Shown: piece by piece, positions 1-6,765 of the stretch
Layout of the letters: each line of letters opens with the position of its first letter
How positions within the stretch are numbered: the first letter of the stretch is position 1
Assembly: GCF_002382885.1 (NCBI RefSeq)
Contig: NZ_NWVL01000072.1
Coordinates: 1-38,237, forward strand
From: Streptomyces sp. WZ.A104
GTDB taxonomy: Bacteria; Actinomycetota; Actinomycetes; Streptomycetales; Streptomycetaceae
DNA: 38,237 nt
Direction: 5' to 3'
Translations under genes and position numbers: made by a program
The notes under the pieces: generated by a model
The model's database searches: none
Seen by the model: only the letters and a program-made list of their open reading frames with translations
Told to the model about the DNA's origin: nothing

Positions 1-930
1 GTCGGGGCGGGCGGCGGTCAGCCCTGCGGCGGTGAGCCTCGCGTGCAGGGCCGTCGCGACGGCCCGGGCCCTGGCCGCGCGGTCGGGCTCCCGGCGCAAC
101 ACCCCGAGGGCGCCGAGCGCGCCGCCCGCCGCCGCCGGTGCGAGGCCGGTGTCGAAGATGAACGTCCGGGCGGTGTTGACCAGGTGCTCCACGACCCGGG
201 CCGGTCCGAGGACCGCGCCGCCCTGGCTGCCCAGGGACTTGGAGAGGGTGAGCGTGGCGACGACTCCCTCATCGCCCGCCAGGTCCACGGCGGCGAGCGC
301 GCCTCGGCCGCCGTCGCCGAGGACGCCGAGGCCGTGGGCGTCATCCACGATCAGGGCGGCGTTCGCGGAGCGGCACACGTCGGCGAGTCCGGGCAGCGGG
401 GCGGCGTCGCCGTCGACGGAGAAGACCGAGTCGGTGACGGCGAGCGCCCGGCCCTCGTGCCCGCGGAGCGTCTTGGCGACGGCGTCCGGGTCGGCGTGCG
501 GGACGACGGCGGTCTCGGCACGGGAGAGGCGGCAGCCGTCCACGATGGAAGCGTGGTTGCCCGCGTCGGACACGATGAGCGAGCCGCGCCCGGACAGCGC
601 GGTCAGCGCGGCGAGGTTGGCGGCATACCCGGAGGAGAGCACGAGGGCGGCCTCGAAACCGCAGAAGGCGGCGAGCTCCCGCTCGAGTTCGGCGTGCAGC
701 GCGGTGGAGCCGGTGACCAGCCGGGACCCCGTCGCGCCCGCGCCCCAGCGGCGGGCGGCACCGGCCGCGGCGGCGGTGACCTCCGGGTGCCGGGTCAGGC
801 CGAGGTAGTCGTTGCTCGCGAGGTCCAGCGGCTCCGGCTCGGCACCGCGTGGACGCAGGGTCCGTACGAGTCCGGCGTCGGCCCGGCGGCGGGCCTCGTC
901 GTCGATCCAGTCGAACGGGGCGAAGGGCAT
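1..930 (-). CDS. bioF: 8-amino-7-oxononanoate synthase (BioF), C-terminus cut by window edge
   Basis: PLP-dependent enzyme that condenses pimeloyl-thioester with L-alanine, the first committed step of biotin ring assembly, in the cytosol. The frame runs open from an ATG at 930 to base 1, giving 310 codons; the family usually has about 380-400, so roughly 70-90 residues lie outside the window. Visible hallmarks are the N-terminal LASNDYLGL motif (about residue 38), the GSRLVTG segment, VDDAHGLG (D196, H199) and the PLP lysine K231 in TLSKSLGSQGG. It diverges from bioB across 159 bp, so the two probably share control. A typical member by motif. Confidence 0.95.
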   Translation of the reverse strand, partial: MPFAPFDWIDDEARRRADAGLVRTLRPRGAEPEPLDLASNDYLGLTRHPEVTAAAAGAARRWGAGATGSRLVTGSTALHAELERELAAFCGFEAALVLSSGYAANLAALTALSGRGSLIVSDAGNHASIVDGCRLSRAETAVVPHADPDAVAKTLRGHEGRALAVTDSVFSVDGDAAPLPGLADVCRSANAALIVDDAHGLGVLGDGGRGALAAVDLAGDEGVVATLTLSKSLGSQGGAVLGPARVVEHLVNTARTFIFDTGLAPAAAGGALGALGVLRREPDRAARARAVATALHARLTAAGLTAARPD

Positions 931-1000
931 GGGAGGTCCCTAGGGGTAGGCGGGCCCTTTGTAGGCAGCCAACAGACCCTAACCGGGTGCGCAGCAGGTC

Positions 1001-1024
1001 AGGGTGTGGCAATACACACACCCT
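1001..1024. promoter_or_regulatory. inverted repeat between bioF and bioB (candidate operator)
   Basis: AGGGTGTG at 1001-1008 and CACACCCT at 1017-1024 form a perfect 8-bp inverted repeat with an 8-nt spacer, in the middle of the divergent bioF-bioB gap. The position suits an operator acting on both promoters, or an mRNA hairpin in the bioB leader. It does not match the BioQ-type operator as I remember it, so the binding factor is unknown. Confidence 0.4.
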
Positions 1025-1046
1025 CGCCGGGCTCTCCTGTCTGGTT

Positions 1047-1080
1047 CCTCCTTGGCTGGAGGCGGTGCCGTAAGCCAGGA
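1047..1080 (+). promoter_or_regulatory. bioB leader: two mutually exclusive hairpins next to the RBS
   Basis: CCTCC (1047-1051) can pair with GGAGG (1058-1062). Alternatively CTTGGCT (1051-1057), most of which forms the loop of that hairpin, can pair with AGCCAGG (1073-1079). The second pairing would bury the AGGA Shine-Dalgarno (1077-1080), which lies 9 nt before the bioB ATG at 1090. Seen by eye only; there is no folding energy or conservation behind it. Confidence 0.3.
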
Positions 1081-1089
1081 TCATCTTCC

Positions 1090-2364
1090 ATGGACCTGCT
1101 GAACACGCTGGTGGACAAGGGGCTGCGGCGCGAACTGCCGACCCGCGAAGAAGCGCTCGCCGTACTGGCGACCTCCGACGACGAGCTGCTCGATGTGGTG
1201 GCCGCCGCCGGGAAGGTGCGCCGTCAGTGGTTCGGGCGACGCGTCAAGCTGAACTATCTGGTCAATCTGAAGTCGGGGCTCTGTCCCGAGGACTGCTCCT
1301 ACTGCTCGCAGCGGCTCGGTTCGAAGGCCGGGATCCTCAAGTACACCTGGCTCAAGCCGGAGGAGGCGTCCAAGGCCGCGGCCGCCGGGGTCGCGGGGGG
1401 AGCCAAGCGAGTCTGTCTGGTGGCGAGCGGCCGCGGCCCCACCGACCGGGACGTGGACCGGGTCACCAAGACCATCGAGGCCATCAAGGACCAGAACGAA
1501 GGCATCGAGGTCTGCGCCTGTCTCGGTCTGCTCTCCGACGGACAGGCCGACCGGCTGCGTTCGGCGGGCGCCGACGCGTACAACCACAACCTCAACACGT
1601 CCGAGGAGACGTACGGGGCGATCACCACCACCCACACCTACGCCGACCGTGTGGAGACCGTGCAGCAGGCCCAGGCCGCCGGGCTCTCCGCCTGTTCCGG
1701 GCTGATCGCGGGGATGGGCGAGAGCGACAAGGACCTGGTCGACGTGGTGTTCGCGCTGCGCGCGCTGGACCCGGACTCGGTGCCGGTGAACTTCCTGATC
1801 CCGTTCGAGGGAACCCCGCTCGCCAAGGAGTGGAACCTCACCCCGCAGCGCTGCCTGCGCATTCTGGCGATGGTCCGGTTCGTCTGCCCCGATGTCGAGG
1901 TCCGGCTGGCGGGCGGCCGTGAGGTGCATCTGCGCTCGATGCAGCCGCTGGCCCTGCACCTGGTCAACTCGATCTTCCTGGGCGACTATCTGACCAGCGA
2001 GGGCCAGGCCGGTCAGACCGACCTGGACATGATCGCGGACGCCGGGTTCGAGGTGGAGGGCGCGGGCACCACGACCCTGCCCCGTCACCGCGCTGACGCG
2101 CCGGTCGGCGGTTGCGGTACACCGGCGGAGGCCCCGGGCTGCGGAACACAGGAGTCCGCCGGGTGCGGTTCGCACGGTGGCGGCGGCTGCGGCCCCTGCG
2201 GCGGTCACGGTTCCGAGGCGGCGGCTCCCGTCGCGGCCACCGAGGGAGAGCCCGTGCCGGCCGAGGCGCCGGTCACGCGTACGGACGCGGGCGGCGCGGC
2301 GCGGACGGACCTGGTGGCCGTGCGACGGCGCGGTGCGGGGACGGATCTCGCCCCCAATGCCTGA
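1090..2364 (+). CDS. bioB: Biotin synthase (BioB) with Cys/His-rich C-terminal tail
   Basis: Radical-SAM enzyme that inserts sulfur into dethiobiotin. The SAM [4Fe-4S] motif is C65, C69, C72 (CPEDCSYC). The residues that ligate the auxiliary [2Fe-2S] cluster in E. coli BioB have counterparts here: C109, C142, C202 and an Arg in the RLAGGRE segment (R272 or R277). YNHNLNT is also present. The conserved enzyme ends near residue 335. Residues 336-424 form an extra tail with five Cys (342, 351, 359, 367, 370) and two His (362, 373) in a Gly-rich stretch, then an Ala/Pro/Arg-rich end. Start ATG 1090 has AGGA 9 nt upstream; a longer frame open from 43 is antisense to bioF. It overlaps bioA by 8 nt, implying translational coupling. 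Confidence 0.96.
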   Translation: MDLLNTLVDKGLRRELPTREEALAVLATSDDELLDVVAAAGKVRRQWFGRRVKLNYLVNLKSGLCPEDCSYCSQRLGSKAGILKYTWLKPEEASKAAAAGVAGGAKRVCLVASGRGPTDRDVDRVTKTIEAIKDQNEGIEVCACLGLLSDGQADRLRSAGADAYNHNLNTSEETYGAITTTHTYADRVETVQQAQAAGLSACSGLIAGMGESDKDLVDVVFALRALDPDSVPVNFLIPFEGTPLAKEWNLTPQRCLRILAMVRFVCPDVEVRLAGGREVHLRSMQPLALHLVNSIFLGDYLTSEGQAGQTDLDMIADAGFEVEGAGTTTLPRHRADAPVGGCGTPAEAPGCGTQESAGCGSHGGGGCGPCGGHGSEAAAPVAATEGEPVPAEAPVTRTDAGGAARTDLVAVRRRGAGTDLAPNA

Positions 2365-3700
2365 GCCGCACGCCTCCGCGCTCCCCCTGTCCGCCGCACC
2401 GAAGCCGTATACCCCCGATGAGCTGCGGGCGCTGGACCGCGCGCACGTCTGGCACCCGTACGGTCCGATGCCGGGCCGCCAGGAGCCGCTGATCGTGGAG
2501 TCGGCCTCCGGGGTGCGGCTCCGGCTCGCCGAACCCGTCGAGGGCCAGCGCGAGTTGGTGGACGGCATGTCGTCCTGGTGGTCGGCGGTGCACGGCTACA
2601 ACCATCCCGTCCTCAACGAGGCCGCGCGCGGCCAGCTGGACCGGATGAGCCATGTCATGTTCGGCGGGCTCACCCATGAGCCCGCCGTCCGGCTGGCCAC
2701 CCGGCTGGTGGAGATCACCCCCGAGCCGCTCCAGCACGTCTTCCTCGCCGACTCGGGGTCCGTATCGGTCGAGGTCGCCGTCAAGATGTGCCTCCAGTAC
2801 TGGCGTTCGGCCGGGCGCCCGGCGAAGAGGCGGCTGCTGACCTGGCGCGGCGGCTACCACGGCGACACCTGGCAGCCGATGTCGGTGTGCGACCCGCAGG
2901 GCGGGATGCACGAGCTGTGGTCGGGGTCGCTGCCCCGGCAGGTCTTCGCCGACGCCCCGCCGGACGGCTTCGACGCGGAGCCGGACCCCTCCTACGTGGC
3001 CCATCTGCGGGAGCTGATCGCGGATCACGCCGACGAACTGGCCGCGGTGATCGTGGAACCCGTGGTGCAGGGGGCCGGCGGGATGCGGTTCCACTCCCCC
3101 GCCTATCTGCGGGTGCTGCGGGAGGCGTGCGACGAGCTGGACGTCCTGCTGGTGTTCGACGAGATCGCGACCGGGTTCGGGCGGACGGGCCGGCTGTTCG
3201 CCGCCGGACACGCCGGGGTCTCCCCGGATGTCATGTGCGTCGGCAAGGCGCTGACCGGCGGCTATCTGACGATGGCGGCGACGCTGTGCACCTCCCGGGT
3301 GGCCGAGGGCATCTCGCGCGGCGAGGTCCCGGTGCTGGCGCACGGCCCGACCTTCATGGGCAATCCGCTGGCCGCGTCGATCGCCTCGGCCTCGGTGGAC
3401 CTGCTGCTCGGGCAGGACTGGGAGAGCGAGGTGGCGCGGATCGGCGCGGGGCTGCGCTCCGGTCTGGCGCCCGCGTCGGACATCCCCGGAGTCGTGGACG
3501 TACGCGTCCTGGGGGCGATCGGGGTCGTCCAACTCGACCACGAGGCGGACATGGCGGCGGCGACCCGGGCGGCCGTGCGCGAGGGGGTGTGGCTGCGGCC
3601 GTTCCGCGACCTCGTCTACACGATGCCGCCCTACGTCACGGGCGACGAGGACGTACAACGGATCTGCCGGGCCGTGTGCGCCGCGGCGCGGGAGGGCTGA
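2357..3700 (+). CDS. bioA: Adenosylmethionine-8-amino-7-oxononanoate aminotransferase (BioA)
   Basis: Class III PLP aminotransferase of 447 aa that transfers an amino group from SAM to 8-amino-7-oxononanoate, giving 7,8-diaminononanoate. Visible family features are HVWHPYGPM near residue 30, DGMSSWWSAVHGYNHP, FADSGS-like LADSGSVSVEVA, RGGYHGDTW, the cofactor Asp in FDEIATGFGRTG, and the PLP lysine K297 in CVGKALTGGY. The ATG at 2357 lies inside the last codons of bioB, so translation is probably coupled. bioD follows after one base. Length and motifs are normal. Confidence 0.96.
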   Translation: MPEPHASALPLSAAPKPYTPDELRALDRAHVWHPYGPMPGRQEPLIVESASGVRLRLAEPVEGQRELVDGMSSWWSAVHGYNHPVLNEAARGQLDRMSHVMFGGLTHEPAVRLATRLVEITPEPLQHVFLADSGSVSVEVAVKMCLQYWRSAGRPAKRRLLTWRGGYHGDTWQPMSVCDPQGGMHELWSGSLPRQVFADAPPDGFDAEPDPSYVAHLRELIADHADELAAVIVEPVVQGAGGMRFHSPAYLRVLREACDELDVLLVFDEIATGFGRTGRLFAAGHAGVSPDVMCVGKALTGGYLTMAATLCTSRVAEGISRGEVPVLAHGPTFMGNPLAASIASASVDLLLGQDWESEVARIGAGLRSGLAPASDIPGVVDVRVLGAIGVVQLDHEADMAAATRAAVREGVWLRPFRDLVYTMPPYVTGDEDVQRICRAVCAAAREG

Positions 3701-3701
3701 C

Positions 3702-4397
3702 GTGACCATCCTCGTGGTGTCCGGTACGGGCACGGAGATCGGCAAGACCGTGGTGACCGCCGCCGTGGCGGCCGCCGCGCGGGGCCGCCGGGTCGCGGTG
3801 CTCAAGCCCGCCCAGACCGGGCTCGCGCCCGGGGAGCCGGGCGACGCGGCCGAGGTGGCGCGGCTGGCGGGCAGCCATGTGACCGCGGTCGAACTGGCCC
3901 GGTTCCCCGAGCCCTTGGCCCCGGCCACGGCGGCCCGGCGGGCGGGGCTGGCACCCGTGCGGCCGTACGAGGTCGCCGAGGCGGCGGAGAAGCTGGCCAC
4001 CGAGCACGATCTGGTGCTGGTGGAGGGCGCGGGCGGGCTGCTCGTACGGTTCGACGACGAGGGCGGCACGCTCGCGGACGCGGCCCGGTCGCTGTCCGCC
4101 CCGGTGCTGGTCGTGGCGCCCGCCGGGCTGGGCACGCTGAACGCCACCGCGCTGACCGCGGAGGCCCTGCGGAGCCGAGGGCTGAGCTGCCGGGGCGTGG
4201 TGATCGGCAGCATGCCCGAGCAGCCGGACCTGGCCTCCCGGTGCAATGTCGGGGACCTGCCGTTGGCGGCCGGTGCGCCGCTGCTGGGCGCGGTACCGGC
4301 CGGCGCGGGCGCGCTGCCGGGAGCCGAGTTCGCCGCGCGGGCGTCGCGCTGGCTGGCTCCGGAGCTCGGCGGGAGCTGGGCCCCGGCCCGGCACTGA
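3702..4397 (+). CDS. bioD: ATP-dependent dethiobiotin synthetase (BioD)
   Basis: Closes the ureido ring of dethiobiotin from diaminononanoate, CO2 and ATP. This is a 231-aa P-loop protein with an N-terminal GTGTEIGKT Walker A motif (residues 8-16), a KPAQTG segment near 35-40, and the VEGAGGLLV motif that is typical of BioD. The GTG start at 3702 is one base after the bioA stop, which makes it the third gene of a tight bioBAD operon. No BioC or BioH gene is seen in the window, so the source of pimelate is not explained here. Confidence 0.95.
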   Translation: MTILVVSGTGTEIGKTVVTAAVAAAARGRRVAVLKPAQTGLAPGEPGDAAEVARLAGSHVTAVELARFPEPLAPATAARRAGLAPVRPYEVAEAAEKLATEHDLVLVEGAGGLLVRFDDEGGTLADAARSLSAPVLVVAPAGLGTLNATALTAEALRSRGLSCRGVVIGSMPEQPDLASRCNVGDLPLAAGAPLLGAVPAGAGALPGAEFAARASRWLAPELGGSWAPARH

Positions 4398-4509
4398 GGC
4401 TTCCCGCGGTCCTCCGGGGGCCAAGGGCCGTCCCGTCATCCCTTAGACGGAGGCATTACGGGGAAGAATCCTTGGGGAGCCGTACGTCCACTCCATCCGG
4501 AGGTCCGCC

Positions 4510-5187
4510 ATGCAGCTGCGCAGCAGGAAGCTCCCCAGGGATGCCGTGCACCACCCGGTGTTCGCCCGCTTCTACGCACGGATGAGCGTGACCGCCGATC
4601 TGAAGGGCGGCGTCGCCGCGTACCGCGAGGAGCTGCTGGCTGGGCTCTCCGGCCGGGTCATCGAGATCGGTGCGGGGAACGGGCTGAACTTCGCCCACTA
4701 CCCGGGCGCGGTGTCGGAGGTCGTGGCGCTGGAGCCGGAGCGTTCGCTGCGGCAGCTCGCCGTCCGCGCCGCGCTGCGCGCCGAGGTGCCGGTGGATGTG
4801 GTGCCGGGTGCGGCGGAGGCGCTTCCGGTGAAGAGCGAGGGTTTCGACGCGGCCGTGGCGTCGCTGGTCCTGTGCACCGTACGGGACCTGCCCCGGGCAC
4901 TCCGCGAGATCAAGCGGGTGCTGCGCCCCGGAGGCGAACTGCGGTTCTTCGAGCACGGTCTGGCGCCGGGCCGTGCGCTGGCGACGGCCCAGCGCGCCGC
5001 GGACCGCACCGTGTGGCCCCTGCTCTTCGGCGGCTGTCACACGGCCCGGGACCCGCTGGCCGCGATCGAGGAGGCGGGGTTCGAGCTGGGGGCGTTCCGC
5101 AGGCTGCGGATTCCGGAGAAGGGCCTCCAGGTCCCCTCCTCCCCCTGCGTCCTGGGCGTGGCGCGCAAGCCGTTCACGCCGGAGTGA
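4510..5187 (+). CDS. Class I SAM-dependent methyltransferase, METTL7/UbiE-like
   Basis: A 225-aa Rossmann methyltransferase. Motif I is IEIGAGNGLNF (about residues 54-64), followed by acidic VVALEPE at the end of beta-2, then FDAAVASLVLCTV and LRPGGELRFFEHG. The C-terminal part, LLFGGCHTARDPLAAIEEAGF, resembles the METTL7 (thiol/lipid methyltransferase) group by memory. Substrate is unknown. The ATG is preceded by GGAGG-like ccggagg. It lies 112 bp after bioD with its own leader, so it is probably a separate unit; the family match argues against BioC despite the location. Confidence 0.85.
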   Translation: MQLRSRKLPRDAVHHPVFARFYARMSVTADLKGGVAAYREELLAGLSGRVIEIGAGNGLNFAHYPGAVSEVVALEPERSLRQLAVRAALRAEVPVDVVPGAAEALPVKSEGFDAAVASLVLCTVRDLPRALREIKRVLRPGGELRFFEHGLAPGRALATAQRAADRTVWPLLFGGCHTARDPLAAIEEAGFELGAFRRLRIPEKGLQVPSSPCVLGVARKPFTPE

Positions 5188-5219
5188 CCGGTCCCGTACC
5201 CCATATCGCCGTCACAGGC

Positions 5220-5591
5220 TCATGCGCTCCACTGGCGCAGCTCCTCCGCGATGGCCCGCACGTCCGCCTTGCCCTGCTTCACCAGCAGCGCCAGATCGCG
5301 GACCTGCTCGGGCGATGTGACGACCTTGAGCCCGGAGGCGATGAGATAGCCGTACGCGACGGCCGAGGCGAACATCGCGTTGGAGTGTTCGAGGGCGGGC
5401 ACATGCAGCAGGAGTTGCAGCAGGGCGGCCGCCCGCACATGCGGGTCGCTGTAGACGGGGCTGCCGAAGATCTCCGCCTCGTGCCGCGCCACGGCGGCGA
5501 CGAGGGCGCCCCAGTCCACGACCTGAGGGTCTCCGGGCGTCTTGTGCTCGGCCACCATGAGCAGCCAGGAAAGGTCGATCCGCAGGTTCAA
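5220..5591 (-). CDS. Fic/Doc-like toxin component of a TA pair
   Basis: A 123-aa protein resembling small Streptomyces proteins annotated as Fic-family toxins of TA systems. The central helix reads HVPALEHSNAMFASAV (residues 63-78). Aligned on N71 with the Fic motif HxFx(D/E)GN(K/G)xR, the catalytic His position is Pro65, and Phe, Gly and Arg are also missing; the only nearby His residues (H63, H69) are out of register. AMPylation or Doc-type phosphorylation is therefore doubtful. The TTG start at 5591 overlaps the antitoxin stop (TTGA), so translation is coupled. Identity as a toxin rests on the gene pair and on remembered family resemblance. Confidence 0.7.
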   Translation of the reverse strand: MNLRIDLSWLLMVAEHKTPGDPQVVDWGALVAAVARHEAEIFGSPVYSDPHVRAAALLQLLLHVPALEHSNAMFASAVAYGYLIASGLKVVTSPEQVRDLALLVKQGKADVRAIAEELRQWSA

Positions 5592-5815
5592 CGGGTGCCT
5601 TCGCGCTCCGGGCCGAACTCCTCGGCGAACACCGCTTCGTACTGCTTCATGAAGTCGGCGGCGGCCTCGACGAAAGTGTGTCCCACCTCGCCCGTGTCCT
5701 GCTGGACGAGTTCTTCTATGTAGCGGTTCACACTCATCCCCCTTTGCAGCGCGCGCTGTCGCGCGGCCTCGGCGGTGGCCTCTTCCACTCGAACGTTCAG
5801 CTGAGTCTTGGGCAC
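5588..5815 (-). CDS. Antitoxin, ribbon-helix-helix type
   Basis: A 75-aa protein. The N-terminal KTQLNVRVEEATAEAARQRA stretch has the alternating beta strand and helix pattern of a ribbon-helix-helix DNA-binding domain. It is followed by GMSVNRYIEELV, a typical second helix, and an acidic C-terminal tail (about residues 40-75) that would wrap the toxin. It starts at GTG 5815, only 6 nt after a -10 box, so the message is probably leaderless. A 20-bp palindrome covers its promoter, which fits autoregulation. Confidence 0.8.
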   Translation of the reverse strand: MPKTQLNVRVEEATAEAARQRALQRGMSVNRYIEELVQQDTGEVGHTFVEAAADFMKQYEAVFAEEFGPEREGTR

Positions 5816-5821
5816 GCGACC

Positions 5822-5851
5822 ACGCTAGCGCGCTCGCGCTAGCACCGGCAA
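5822..5851 (-). promoter_or_regulatory. TA promoter overlapped by a 20-bp palindromic operator
   Basis: On the minus strand -35 TTGCCG (5846-5851), an 18-nt spacer and -10 TAGCGT (5822-5827) lie 6 nt before the antitoxin GTG. The spacer is filled by GCTAGCGCG (5824-5832), CT, CGCGCTAGC (5835-5843), a perfect 9+2+9 palindrome that also enters the -10. This is the expected layout for repression by the antitoxin. Confidence 0.65.
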
Positions 5852-5952
5852 GGGGAAGGGCCGCGGGGCGAAGGGGCCCGTTCGCCGGACAGCGGTCCCC
5901 CTTCTTGGCGGGGTGGGTGGCCCGCGCGCACACCTCACCCCGGGGGAGTGCC

Positions 5953-6196
5953 ATGACCAGGCCGTTCCGCTTCGGCGTCAATCTGATGGCCCCCACCGAC
6001 GGGACCGTGACGAGCGCGCTGCCGGCGGGCGGAGCGGCTCGGCTACGACGTGATCCTGGCCCCGGAGCATCCGGACACGCCCCAGCCGGCGGGGAGCCGA
6101 GGAGCCGTGGGGCGGCCGGCGGGAGCGGGAGGCGGGCGCGGGTCGGCCGCATCGTGGAATCCGATCGACGCCGGGACGCGGCGACTGGTGGGATGA
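5953..6196 (+). pseudogene. Relic of an F420-dependent LLM-class oxidoreductase
   Basis: From ATG 5953, behind GGGGGAG, the frame gives MTRPFRFGVNLMAPTDG, the N-terminus typical of luciferase-like F420-dependent oxidoreductases. Coding similarity then jumps frame to AERLGYDVILAPEHPD (around 6030-6080), the usual continuation. After about 45 recognisable residues the match stops and the frame ends at 6196, against roughly 290 aa for the intact family. It is frameshifted and truncated. The following GNAT gene starts about where it ends. Confidence 0.7.
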
Positions 6197-6201
6197 CCGC
6201 C

Positions 6202-6627
6202 ATGAACGATCTTTCGATACGGTCCGCGACCGCGGCCGACCTGGACGAGGTCCTCGCGTTCTGGAAGACGGCGGCCGAGGGCACCAGCATCAGTGACGAC
6301 AGCGACGGGGTCGCCCGCCTGGTGGCACGGGACGCGGACGCGCTGATCCTCGCCGAGGTGGACGGGGTGCTGGTGGGCACGGTGATCGCGGGCTTCGACG
6401 GCTGGCGCTGCCATCTCTACCGGCTCGCGGTCCACCCCGACCGGCGCCGCAGGGGCGTCGGCAGCGCCCTTCTCGCAGCGGCGGAGGAACGGTTCACCGC
6501 TCTGGGGGGTCGGCGCGCCGACGCCATGGTGCTCGACCGCAACACCTCGGCCCACCACGCCTGGCGCGCCGGGGGCTACGGGCCCGAGCCGCAGTGGAGC
6601 CGCTGGGTGAAGCACCTGTCGGGCTGA
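6202..6627 (+). CDS. GNAT family N-acetyltransferase
   Basis: A 141-aa single-domain GNAT. The acetyl-CoA pyrophosphate loop is RRRGVGSALL; before it come the VGTVIAGFDGWRCHLYRLAVHP strands, and the C-terminal DRNTSAHHAWRAGGY segment is typical of motif B. Substrate is unknown. ATG 6202 is preferred because GGTGGG lies 9 nt upstream; an in-frame ATG at 6193 would add three residues but has no SD. It stands alone, between a relic and a hairpin. Confidence 0.88.
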   Translation: MNDLSIRSATAADLDEVLAFWKTAAEGTSISDDSDGVARLVARDADALILAEVDGVLVGTVIAGFDGWRCHLYRLAVHPDRRRRGVGSALLAAAEERFTALGGRRADAMVLDRNTSAHHAWRAGGYGPEPQWSRWVKHLSG

Positions 6628-6630
6628 CAC

Positions 6631-6681
6631 GAGGGCCCTCCCGCGCGCGGACCACGCCACGCCGCACGCGCGGACGCCCTC
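6631..6681 (+). terminator. imperfect hairpin after the GNAT gene
   Basis: GAGGGC (6631-6636) pairs with GCCCTC (6676-6681) and CCGCGCG with CGCGCGG inside it, with a small bulge between the two helices. There is no U tract, as is usual in high-GC actinomycetes. Probably ends the GNAT transcript. Confidence 0.35.
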
Positions 6682-6765
6682 GCCTCGCCCCGGACGATCA
6701 CTCCCATCACGCCGACGCCGCGCGATCCGCCGGTCTCTGCCTGATCATGGGACGGAGGTGAGCCG

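Noticed and set aside
43..1089. N-terminal extension of BioB by about 349 residues
   Set aside because: This part is antisense to bioF and crosses the intergenic inverted repeat; BioB homology starts at 1090 with an SD.
4510..5187. Assigning the methyltransferase as BioC
   Set aside because: Only the location supports it; the C-terminal motifs look METTL7-like and a 112-bp gap separates it from bioD.
5870..5904. GAAGGGG/CCCCTTC hairpin upstream of the LLM relic as a terminator
   Set aside because: Only 7 bp with a 21-nt loop, and it lies after no gene end on the plus strand.
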